A stretch of DNA of 64,000 bases, from NCBI RefSeq assembly GCF_036373705.1, contig NC_089856.1:557501-621500 (forward strand), in the 5' to 3' direction. Shown one piece after another: positions 34,565-64,000 of this stretch (positions are counted from its first letter, which is position 1; every line of letters begins with the position of its first letter). The position numbers were made by a program, and so were the translations under genes. The notes beneath the pieces were generated by a model that was not told the DNA's origin, did not search any database, and saw only the letters and a program-made list of their open reading frames with translations. The stretch comes from Amia ocellicauda (taxonomy: Eukaryota > Chordata > Actinopteri > Amiiformes > Amiidae).

Positions 34565-35521
34565 CACAGTAATCTCACTCAGTAGGGTTTCCAGTCGAAC
34601 CCTCAGCCGATACTCTGCTCCCCCGACACAGAACACAGAGGAAGAGATGAGGGGCTCAGGGTTCGAAACAGTGCGAGAAAGGGACAGAGACGGAGAGATA
34701 TATATGTGTAAAAGTGTGTATGTATATGTATGTGTGTATTTATGTAGGCATGTGTACACATGTGTGCTTGTATGATTTAAGTATGCATATATATATATAT
34801 ATGCATGTATGTAGGTTTACATGTACTTTCTGTCCACATATTTTCACTTCCTGCTTCGTGGTGTTCAGGAACGGCCACAGTGTGTTCAGGGTAGACATCT
34901 CTCTGGTTTCCGCCCCATAAAGCATAAATACCCCGGCCTGATCACCCCCCGCATCCGTCATCTGCCCCACTTCGGCAGCAGCTCCCTGTGGACCCAGCAC
35001 CAGACCGCCATGCCCTCAGCCAAGTGAGTTCAGCCAAACCTCTTTACACTGCAGCCTCACACCACAGCGCAGTGCAGTGATGGTGATTGTTGCTGTTGAT
35101 GTGTGTGTCATTGCTCTGGAAACACTACAGTCTGCCATGCCAGTACAGCACCACTGGAATTGGAATTTGGGAGAGTGGGCGATACAGAGAGAGAGGAGAA
35201 AGAGAGAGAGGAAAGGTTTTCCTGCATGGTTATACAGCACCATACCTGTACCATACAGTACTATATGTTACTGTACTGCACTATACTGTACTATACTGTC
35301 CTATCCTGTACCAAGCTGTCCTGTATACATGCCCCTGCTGTAGCTGACCTTGCTGAGCTGTGGCTGTCCAGGGCTCCACACTGCTCCATGCCCTGCGCCC
35401 CGCCCAGCCCCATCCCATCCCCTTCTCTCTCTCTCTCTCTCTCTCTCCCATCCCCCTCTCCCCAGCCCATCCCTTTGCCACCCACTAGCTCACCCCGCCC
35501 CGCCCCCTGTGTGTCCTCGGG
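33300..35521. other. pkn1-map2k7 intergenic stretch
   Basis: AT-rich DNA with (CA)n at 34527-34562, an AT run near 34.79 kb and a CT run near 35.43 kb. It includes the pkn1 3' UTR. A minus-strand AATAAA at 33916-33921 would give a 3' UTR of about 1.6 kb. No gene is seen. Confidence 0.5.
33916..33921 (-). terminator. pkn1: Candidate poly(A) signal of pkn1
   Basis: TTTATT on the + strand (AATAAA on the minus strand), about 1.6 kb past the pkn1 stop and 0.8 kb before the map2k7 start codon. Confidence 0.35.
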
Positions 35522-54780
<19,259 letters not shown>

Positions 54781-55053
54781 CGTGCTCCCGCACCTCACAC
54801 CAACGCCAAGCCCTGTCTCTCTCTCACAACCCCCTCCCGCTAACAGCCACCTCCCCCCCGCCGTGCACCGAGAGGACTGGAGCTCCACCGAAACAGAACA
54901 GGAAAAAAGCACCGAACTGAAGTGAGCTAAAACCAAACACAGAGACGAGATCCCAGAGACAACGCAAACAGAGAGAGAGAGAGAGAGAGGCGGCCTCTCC
55001 CCAACACTTCCTGTTCTCTAACCCTTAATGGAAGGATGGTCTGAATGCACAGT

Positions 55054-55085
<32 letters not shown>

Positions 55086-55489
55086 GAGAGAGAGATTGAG
55101 TGCAGGCGGTGTGGCAGTTGAAAGCAGAGGCACACATTACTTCCTTCCTGCTGTCACCATGCAGCGCAGTGAGGAGGTGAAAGACAAATGAGATGGGCTA
55201 CTCTCCCTCTCCATCTTTCCCTCTCTCTCCCTCTCTCTCCCTCTCTCTACCTCTCTCACTCTCCCATGGCAGATCTGATCAGAATCTCATAGGCAGTCCT
55301 CTCTGCGGTGGGAGTTTGAGGGTGGGGGGGTCAACTAACAGCCCTGAATCTTGACACATGACACACACATGCTCACACACACACACAGGCCACTTCTCTC
55401 CATGCTGCAAATGTATACAGAATGAAACTGCAAAAGTCAATGTCTGACGGACAGACTGAACAAATTGTTCCACACACTAGTTCACTGAC

Positions 55490-56220
55490 ACCCTGACTGA
55501 CACACCAACCAACACACCAACCGACAGTTTCTGACACACTGACACACCAACAAACATACCGACTGACACACTGACTGACACACCGACCATTACAGCTATA
55601 GTGTCCAAATGTGGGATGCAGACTTTGCCACTGATGTGTGCCCCCGAGTATATTGTTTTCTTCTTCTCATGCCTTGACTGCATTGGAATGAAAACACTTT
55701 AAATGCACCAGTACATCACATGTGGCAGCTTTTCCTTCATGTCTTTGATGGCTCAAGTGCAGCTCAAGTGTCTTATTAGTTGATCCAACTGCACGGGTTT
55801 ATGATGGGATTGTTTACAAAAGCACAACATTCTTCACAGGTCAACCAGCCCCTGTTCCTCTCATGTACACATTTTTCTCATGGGGGGGGGGGGGTTCATG
55901 CACCCAGACCCCCCTAGAGGGTGCAGGGTCCCCCCCCCCCCCCCGACACTGTTTACCAAAATCACGTGGGGAAACACTGCACACTGACTGACTGACACAC
56001 TGACCGACTGACTGACTGACACACCGAATGACACACTGACCAATACACTGACTGACTGGCTGACACACACTGACCGACACACACTAACTGACACACCGCA
56101 CGACACAGTTGGTGTGACTGACAGACAGTCTGAATAACTTGTGACACAGACTGGCTCACCAACACACTGACTGCCACACCAATTGACTGACACACTGACC
56201 GATACACCAGACTGATGGAT
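55490..56220. repeat. ACTGACTGACACACC array
   Basis: Short CACACTGACTGACACACCGA words recur at 55480-55590 and 55980-56220, split by a unique segment containing two homopolymer-like runs (12 G near 55885 and a C run near 55932). Confidence 0.7.
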
Positions 56221-57362
56221 GACAGACATAGGACAGCAGTTAGAGAACAGTGACCAAGGTGGCAGGAGCAGCTGTGGTCCCAGGTGGGTGGAGGGGAGTG
56301 GAGCAGCGTGTCAGGGAGGAACTACAGCACAGGGGCCTGTTGTTGTGAAGGGGAACTGGCCAGTGACACACGAGACGTTCTCCGTCTCTCAACGAGAAGT
56401 AACTCACCGCCACCACGGGGCAAGAGCAACACGGGCTGACAGGAACACCGTGAGCTGCGACACACAGGAGCCCAGCACAGCCCAGTCAGTCAGACAGTCA
56501 GTGTGTCAGTCAGACCAACAGATCCCTAAGCTACAGCCCAGCACACAGCCCAGTCACTCCGTCAGTCAGTGTGTCAATCACACCAACAGATCCCTAAACT
56601 TCTTTAGAGTAAGAGAGGAAAGGGAAGGAGCGAGAAAGAGGGAGGGATATTTACATAAGCAGAGCGAGAGAGAGAAGCAGAGGGCTGTGGAGTCTCTCCC
56701 AGAGCTCTCTCTCTTTTATGTGGAAAAGGTCAGCTTCAAAAATAACTGCGCCCCACCTCCCCCGACGCCCAAAACAGGCTCTGAACAATACCTGCAGATC
56801 AGAGCACACCCCCACAGCACGGCCGCTGCCCCCCCACGGACACACACACACTGCATCCATGAACAGAAAGCTATCGCCGTGACCGAACACACGGCTATTA
56901 CAACGGTTATCTTCAGCAGCAGCAGCAGTGTGACAGGGTCCCGGTGGCTGATTACGGGGCTCTGGGGCTCGCCAGCTCTTCTGCTCGTTATTAGCTGCTC
57001 ATGAGAGACGGCTGCCCATTTGCAGAGCCAGCCAGGGAGGAAGTGAAACCACCACACTTCCTGTCAGCGCTCATGAGCAGCCAGGCGGCCAGGCGGAGCA
57101 GAGAGGCACAGAGACAGAGAGAGGAAAGAAAAGGAGACGGAGAAAGCTACAAAAAACAGCTCACCTCAGCTCATTCATCCCTCACTCTCCCTCTCCCCCC
57201 CGCTCCCACTCTCTCCCTCTCCCTCACTCTCTCCCTCTCCCTCTCCCACTCTCTCTCTCTCTGCGGGTGGGTTACCTACACTCACAGCGACCCCCATCCA
57301 TTGCATGCAGATCCTCCCAGCCGCGTCCCTGAGTCTCAGTCCAGGGCTGTGCACTCTCCTCC

Positions 57363-57393
<31 letters not shown>

Positions 57394-57478
57394 ACTCTCG
57401 CTCTCTCTCTCTCTCTCTCTCTCTTTCTGTGCACCTCAGTTCAGTGCTCAGTGTATCTCAGTGAAGTACAGGTCCCTC

Positions 57479-57509
<31 letters not shown>

Positions 57510-57689
57510 CTGTGTTTCAGTCTCTCTCACTGTCTGGGTCTCTGTCCCCCTTTGACTCCCTCACTCTCTCGCTCTCTCGCTCTCTCGCTCTCTCGCTCTG
57601 TCAGTGTGTCTCTCAGGCCGCACGGCTCGCCACAGTGAGGGGAACTGACTGAGCACCCGGCTCTTAAAGCTACAGTGCCACTCGCCCAC

Positions 57690-57870
57690 GGGTCCCACTT
57701 ATACACACACTCACACACACACACACACTGATACAGGTGACACACTGACACACACTCACATCACACACTGATACAGGTGACACACACACTGACACTGACA
57801 CAGGTCACACACACACACACACACACATACACACTGATATAGGTGACACACACACTGACACTGACTCAGG

Positions 57871-57906
<36 letters not shown>

Positions 57907-57990
57907 ATATAGGTGACACACACACTCACATCAGGTGATACAGGTGACACACACACACACTGACACTGACACAGGTCAAACACACACACA
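57690..57990. repeat. CACACTGATACAGGTGACAC minisatellite
   Basis: About eight copies of 35-50 bp, mixing ACTGATA(C/T)AGGTGACAC with ACTGACACAGGTCACAC and (CA)n. Confidence 0.9.
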
Positions 57991-58511
57991 CAAACGCTCT
58001 GTAAGTGACAGGTGAGTGAAGTGGGTTGTTGTCTCTCTCTGACCAGAGCAGTGTGTTGATATTTGTGCGTGTGACGTGCATGTGGCACAGATGGCTGTGT
58101 AGGATGATTGTCGTTCTGCTGGTGATGTTATTACTATCATGGTTTGCGTTATTAGCACTGGGAGAGGAAGCTGAATCACCCTGTGGCCCTCAGTGAGACC
58201 CACTTCCTGTGCATTCGCACCGGTACAGAGAAAGGTCAGTGGAAGCTCTCGGCACCGAGAACACACGTGATTTAACATCTCAGCCAAGATGGGGCGGTGA
58301 GACGCACAACATGGGCATCACTTCTGACCCGTGTGTCCTGGCAAAGGAGCCTCACTCCACAAGTGCACACACACACACTTGCTCTCTCTCTCTCACACAC
58401 ACAGACACAAACACACACAAACATACACACTCGCTCTCTCTCACACACACACACACGCACACACACACACACTCGCTCTCACACACACACAGACAAAAAC
58501 ATACACACTCA

Positions 58512-58558
<47 letters not shown>

Positions 58559-59174
58559 GCTCTCTCACACACACACACAATTTCCCCAACTGCTGCCCCC
58601 CCCTCTCTGTGGATAGTAGTTTTCTCAGGGTTTCCTGTTTTGTGTTGTTTGTTTTCAGAGCTCCCTGTCCCACTCTCTTCTTTTTGTCGTCTTTCTCTCA
58701 CTCCCTTGCTCCCCTTTCACTGATGCTAATGTCCTCTCTTCCACCCCCATGTGATTTGTACCTCCCATCCATCTCCATTCATTTGTCATCTCTCCTCCCC
58801 CTTCCTTCTCTCCCTCCCTTCCCTTCAGTCACACTTCCTTCTCCCTCACTCCCTTGTTCATCTCATAGGCATTGACTTCCTGAACTCTCAGAACGAAATA
58901 CGGGGGGGGGGGGGGGCGGGTCGAGAGAGACAAGATTGAATAGCAAGCAAGAGAGAGAGAGAGAGCGTAGGGGAGAGAGCGAAATATGAAAATGAGATGG
59001 AAAAAGAAAGAGAGGGAGAGAGGGGCTGGGCTTTGGCAGAGAGCGAGCGCGAGACAGAGCGTGAAAGAAGGGGAATTACAGTGTCTGACTGAGCGAGAGA
59101 TAGAGAGACAAGGAGGTTAAGTGCCAGATCACTCCCACTGAACACTGTTTAAACCAACACCACAACACGACACA

Positions 59175-60420
59175 CAGGGCCAAGAATTCTCAACCCCTTG
59201 GAACTTTATTCCACCTTTTGCTGTGTCTGTGCCTCCGAGTTTCATGCTTTTAAACAAGGATTGTTTTCCACTTCACTCCACACTGATAAGGGGAAAAGGG
59301 ATTTATTGTGAAAAATATGAAACTGAAATCTCATAACTGGATAAGTCTCCCAAGTCGATCCTTGTTGGAAGTATGTGAGTCTGTTGGGATCGGTCTCCAC
59401 CTCGATGCGGCCATATTGACCGCTCTTCTGCACAGACCTGTTCATCTCTCCACTAGCGGACATTCACTCCCGTGCTCCTCGGCCGCTCCAGTGCAGTCTG
59501 GCCGTGTGCTTCGTGTCGTTGTCCTGCTGAAAGGTGAACTTCAGTCCCAGTATCTTCTTTCTCACAGAGGGCAGCCAGGTTTTCCTCCAGGACTTTTCTG
59601 TTCTTTGTTCCCTTCGTTCGCCCTTGTCTCTTGACGAGAGCCCCAGCATGCCGCTGCCCCACCGAGCTTCACAGCAGGGTGGCGTTCGTCCGGTGATGCG
59701 CTGTGTTGGGTAACGCTTTGCATTCCAGCCAAAAGGTCCATTTTAGTTTCGTCAGACCACAACTTTGTTTGCCACAGAGCTACAGAATCTCCTGAGTGTT
59801 TCAGGTGGACTTGCTTGAGTAATGGCTTCCTATTTGCCGCCCTACCATACGGGCCAGATGTGTGCAGTGCTGGGACACTTGTCACACGAACACTGTGACC
59901 AGTCTTGGGCATAAAAGCCTGCAGCTCTTGCAAAGTCACCATTGGCCTCCCGGTCGCCTCTCTGATCCGTCTCCTTCTCACTCACTTATCCAGTCTGATC
60001 TAGCAGGGTCTTGGTGGTGCCACACACCTTCCACTTCCTAATCATTGTGTTGACCGTACTCCTGGAGATAGTCAAGGCCTCTGATATTCATCTCCTGATC
60101 TGTGCCTTTCTACAGCTCTGTCCTGGATTTTCACTGGAAGCTGCTTGGTGCTCATGGTTGAGTCTTTGCTCTGAAACGCACAACCCAGCAGAGGGACCTA
60201 CTGGACCTGCTGACTTTCACCTGAAACCACGTGAATCACTACAGTTTCACACAGGTGGGGCCACTTGGTGTGAGATATTGAATGTAATTGCGTAAACCTG
60301 AGCTAATTTAGGACTGCCAATACAAGGGGGGTGGACACTTATCCAATCAAGCTATTTCAGTTTTTCTTTCATTTTCTACAAATGTCTAGAATATCTTTTC
60401 ACTTGGAAGTGGTGTGATGG
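59175..60420 (-). mobile_element. Decayed Tc1-like transposon
   Basis: The minus strand encodes Tc1/mariner transposase pieces: the DNA-binding part (RRRIREATGRPMVTLQELQA and GHSVRVTSVPALHTSGPYG, about 59800-59975), LWSDETKM near 59740 and, in another frame, FTFQQDNDTKHTAR near 59520-59565. Frameshifts separate them. Ends are approximate; flanking AT-rich arms at 59190-59340 and 60290-60420 fit Tc1 termini, but no clean inverted repeat was found. Confidence 0.85.
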
Positions 60421-61284
60421 GATGAGTAGATGAACTTGGGAAAAGTGAAATGGCAGCAGCAGTGTTAGTTTGGTTTTAGTTTTTATACTATTACTACACT
60501 GCAGCTGTGCGCCTCAGTGAGTCTTCAGCCTCACAGTTTCACAGAACAACTATACAACACAACACAACCGCACAGCACAATGCGACACAGTGGCAGCGCA
60601 GCACAGTAGTGCGGTTGAGGGGAGCAGGCCGTGTGTTTGTGCTGCTGAAGCTTCTCAACACTAATACAGATAGATGGTGTTTCTCTCTCTGACCACCAGG
60701 CTGGATCTGAGCTCTGCAGCCTGGGGCGGGGGGGGAGGAGAGTTTGACAGGGTAACCCGACACCCCCTGTCCAGCCAGCCCCCCAGGGAGGAGAGATGGG
60801 GGGGATTGAATAGTGTCTTTATTTGGCAAGAAGAAAGAAAGAGACAAAGACAAAGAGAGAGAGAGAGAGAGAGAGAGAGTCGAGAGAGAGAGTAGAGAGG
60901 GAGAGAGGGGCAGATCAAGGGCAGGGAGAGCTGTGATATACGATTTATACAATTTGATTTATAAAGATCCATCTATAGATCCGTCCAGATGTCTGTCTGT
61001 CCAGAGTTTATATACATCACACCCCACAAACCCCTCCCTATCTCCCTATTTCCCTGTCCTCTCTCTCTCTCTCTCCCCCTCTCGCCTCTCCCTCTCTCCA
61101 GACTCCTCTCCAGCTCCCTCTCTCTCTCCATAGACACACTCCTCTCCAGCCTGCCCCCTCTCACACTCACGCGCTCTCTCTCTCCCCACAGGGCTGTTAT
61201 AATACAGCAGTAATCTAATAATAAGGAGGCTTTTGTACTGTAACAGCAGGATAAGTGAGGCCAGACACTGTATACACACTCACA

Positions 61285-61419
61285 CACACAACACACACAC
61301 AGACACACACACACTCACTCACACACACACAAACACTCACTCACTGATACACACACGCACACACACACTCTCACACACACACACACACTCACACTCTGAC
61401 TTTAATACACACACACACT

Positions 61420-61462
<43 letters not shown>

Positions 61463-61490
61463 ATACACTCTGACTTTAATACACACACAC
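61285..61490. repeat. CA microsatellite with repeated 'CTCTGACTTTAATACACA' insert
   Basis: Two copies of ACTCTGACTTTAATACAC, about 70 bp apart, within a (CA)n tract. Confidence 0.85.
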
Positions 61491-62579
61491 AGCCTGTTTC
61501 CTTATGTTTGTGAGCCGTGTGCTGGGGATTTATGTAAACAAATGCACGAGAGACACAAATAGATTCTACTTTTGTGAATGAATGAATTAATTAATGAATG
61601 AAGGGTAACCCATGTCTGAATGGCAGCTGGAGGCAGCAGAGGGGCTGTGGGCCACAGAGCCCAGTGTGTGAAAAAAAACCAAGAGCCTCAGCACAGAGGA
61701 GGCAATGAATGGGTCCATTGTACCGGTGTCAACTCTCTGAGAGGGAGAGGAGAGAGAGGGAGAGAGAGGGAGGGTGAAAGAGAGGGACAGAGAGAGAGAG
61801 ACTGAGATAGAGAGAAAGGGAGACAGTAACAGAGGAAAGGTGAGGGGGTAACAGGGAGACAAACAGAGAGGTAGTGAGACAGACAGACAATCACACACTG
61901 ACACACAGAGAGAAACACAAACACGCCGGCCTGTACATCCATCCATCCATCCTTCCAGACAGACAGACGGACGGATGGATGGACGGATGGACAGGCAGGC
62001 AGACAGACAGACTCATGACACTCCCAGTCCCCACTAGGGGGTGCTGCAGCAACAGCCTCTATAATATCCTCCCTATACGATCACAAGCACAGCACATTAA
62101 ACTTAACTCTCCTCCACACATTTATATTGTGAACAAATGTACACATATTTAAACCAGGCATTTAAAACACACAAACACACTTTTTGAAGATGCTCTGAGC
62201 CTTTTCATCCCACCCGAGCTGCTAATTAATCTGTGGATTGCACTAATGAATCACTAAACGACCAGCAGTGTCAGGGCCCGTGTGCAGCCAGCGTTCCGCC
62301 CAGCACCCTGTGACCTCACCAGAGCCCCGCCCAGCACCCTGTGACCTCACCACGGAACACCATCGCCATGGCGACACTGCTCCAGGTAACCAGATACAGC
62401 TACCTGTGTCACCTCCGTCCCTGCGTCTCTCTCTCACCCTTCCTCTTTCTCTCCCTCCTGTGTCCCTGCCTCCCTCTCCGTCCTGCCTGTAATCTGAGCT
62501 GCTCACCTTCCTGTGTGCAAACAAGACCATTGTTTATCTGACCTGTGCACTGTCTCTGTCAGTCTGTGAGAGTGTGTAT

Positions 62580-62685
62580 CTATATGTGTTTCAGTGTGTG
62601 TCTGCGTGAGTCTCTGTGTGTGTGAGTCTGAGTGTGTGTGTGTGTGTGTGTCTGAGTCTGAGTGTGTGTGTGAGTGAGATTGTGT

Positions 62686-62724
<39 letters not shown>

Positions 62725-62853
62725 TGTGTGTGTCTGTGTGAGTCTCTCTGTGTGTGCGAGTCTGAGTGTGTGTGTGTGTGTGTGAGTGAGATTGTGTGTG
62801 TGTCTGTGTGTGTGTGTGTGTGTGTCTGCATGAGTCTCTCTGTATGTGAGTCT

Positions 62854-62889
<36 letters not shown>

Positions 62890-62895
62890 GTGAGT
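62580..62895. repeat. GT minisatellite
   Basis: (GT)n with recurring GTGAGTCTGAGTGTG and 'GTGAGTGAGATTG', period about 100-130 bp at the higher level. Confidence 0.9.
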
Positions 62896-63966
62896 CTCTG
62901 GGTCAGTTCGTCACGGTGTCTCACTCAGTCTGATTATTTTTAGCTCCAGACCTGAGCGAACCCTCCCGGTTCCAGGGGACTGAGTCACCGCCCCCTAGCT
63001 GTGCCCCCCAGCTGTGCCCCGCCGCCCTGCCCCCAGTCACACCGTCTGGACAGCGAGTCACACCCCACACCGCCAGCCCCGTCAACTGAGCATCGGATGG
63101 AGTAATTGGTTTAATTAGGCCCCAATGATTAGGACTGGTCTCGTTGACACTGTGGAGCTGTGGAGTGATTTAGACGCATTATGTCCTCAAATTGACCTCA
63201 TGTTAATTGGACCTGGGGGGTTGTGAACCCTGGCTCTCACTGCAGTTCGCACCAACCCACACCACCAGGGGCACGGCAAGCTGCAGCACGAGCTCAGTGT
63301 CAGAGCAGATCAGGTAACCTCCCCCCCGACCCGCACGCACGTTGTCACAGCACCCCAGTCTCCCATTACAGCGCTGCGCTCTCGTGCCATGGCTCCCCGA
63401 GGACAGCATGCCGGCGGTGTCGCACCTGAGCACCAGAACACACACGGCCCTGCAGGGGGGCAAGTCGGTCACACACTGCGCCACTCTGCCCGCCCCTCTG
63501 CCTGCCGTGCCCCGGCCAGGATAAATACAATTAAAAACCCAATCGACATTTCTGAGAGACACCCGGGGCAGAAACACTCAGCACAGGCAGGATTTCACAG
63601 GGTTACATAAGAGCACTGTGGACACAGAGAGAGAGGGAGGGGATGGGAGAGAGGGATGGAGATAAGGTGGGGGAGAGAGAGAGAGAGAGTGACAGATGGA
63701 TGGAGAGAGGGAGAGATAGGGGAGAGGCATGGAGATAAGGGAGAGATGGGGAGACAGAGGGAGAGGGACGTTAGAGCATCCAATTTGGTGTTGTATCCCT
63801 CCCTGCTTCCCCTTCTCCCTCCCTCCATCCCCCTCTCTCTGTCTCCCTCCACGGGGACACACTGCAATAATCCTCTCTGGCTGTAATGAAGCACAGTGTC
63901 AGCTGCCACCGGTCAGGTGTTTCATTTTAAAAACTCCCACAGTGCTCTCTGTCTGTCTGTCTGGTC

Positions 63967-64000
<34 letters not shown>

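Larger units (their letters stand above)
54790..59150. other. pkn1 upstream region
   Basis: GA runs at 54970-54990 and 55050-55095, an ACTGACTGACACAC array at 55490-56220, CT runs at 57180-57600, CA arrays at 57700-57990 and 58360-58590, and GA-rich sequence at 58930-59110. pkn1 untranslated exons and its promoter must lie here or further right, but no site can be picked with confidence. No coding exon is seen. Confidence 0.45.
60420..64000. other. Right flank without recognisable gene
   Basis: Microsatellites dominate: GA at 60830-60905, CT at 61050-61180, CA at 61285-61490, GT at 62585-62890, GA at 63620-63770 and a CT run at the window edge. The GC-richer patch 62940-63560 has open frames on both strands but no family similarity or supported splice sites. 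Confidence 0.45.

Noticed and set aside
63203..63577. Minus-strand frame with G/R-rich product in a GC-richer patch
   Set aside because: No recognisable domain, no matching splice neighbours, and overlapping open frames on the other strand of equal quality.

Overview
This is vertebrate nuclear DNA. Introns are short and repeat-rich, splice sites are canonical, and four multi-exon genes can be read at residue level. The mix of old L2/CR1-type LINE, Tc1 and hAT copies, dense CA/GA microsatellites, and two dispersed repeats (a 'CAGTGGTTCCCAA'-type element with AATT-rich arms, and an 'AGAGGAGGCC' fragment near 53.3 kb) points to a ray-finned fish. The repeats suggest an early-branching lineage such as gar or bowfin; that is inference, and no species can be fixed from the sequence alone.

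Layout, left to right. (1) 0-3.8 kb: repeat-rich flank with one unassigned open exon-like segment. (2) 3.96-6.1 kb, + strand: a compact six-exon GFI1-family repressor gene with a SNAG start and five intact zinc fingers; the second finger has decayed. (3) 6.2-15 kb, - strand, convergent with it: a 16-coding-exon gene for a full-length betaglycan/endoglin-type receptor of 834 residues, assigned as tgfbr3l. (4) 15-22.6 kb: CA-rich DNA, then a stretch that may hold the long 3' UTR of map2k7. (5) 22.6-33.1 kb, - strand: map2k7 (MKK7, 422 or 438 residues) including the 48-nt cassette exon known from mammals. Its first intron carries a large minisatellite split by a 2,035-bp hAT element with a perfect 8-bp target duplication. 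(6) 35.5-54.8 kb, - strand: pkn1 with 22 coding exons (956 residues), carrying a ~5.8-kb L2/CR1-type LINE in intron 18, a 1.8-kb pentamer satellite in intron 13 and a junction-derived minisatellite in intron 11. (7) 55-64 kb: pkn1 upstream DNA with microsatellites and a dead Tc1 copy.

In human, MAP2K7 and TGFBR3L are neighbours on 19p13 and PKN1 lies on the same arm. The related sets PKN2-TGFBR3-GFI1 (1p22) and ENG-PKN3-GFI1B (9q34) make this window look like a third member of a whole-genome-duplication paralogon that has kept its own GFI1-family gene. The genes act in different pathways (transcriptional repression, TGF-beta superfamily co-reception, JNK signalling, Rho/PKN signalling). The linkage is ancestral rather than operon-like.

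Two architectural habits run through the three minus-strand genes. Many 3' splice sites use polypyrimidine tracts that have become (CT)n microsatellites. Many introns begin, within a few bases of the 5' splice site, with a tandem array; in one pkn1 intron the array repeats the exon-intron junction itself about 35 times.
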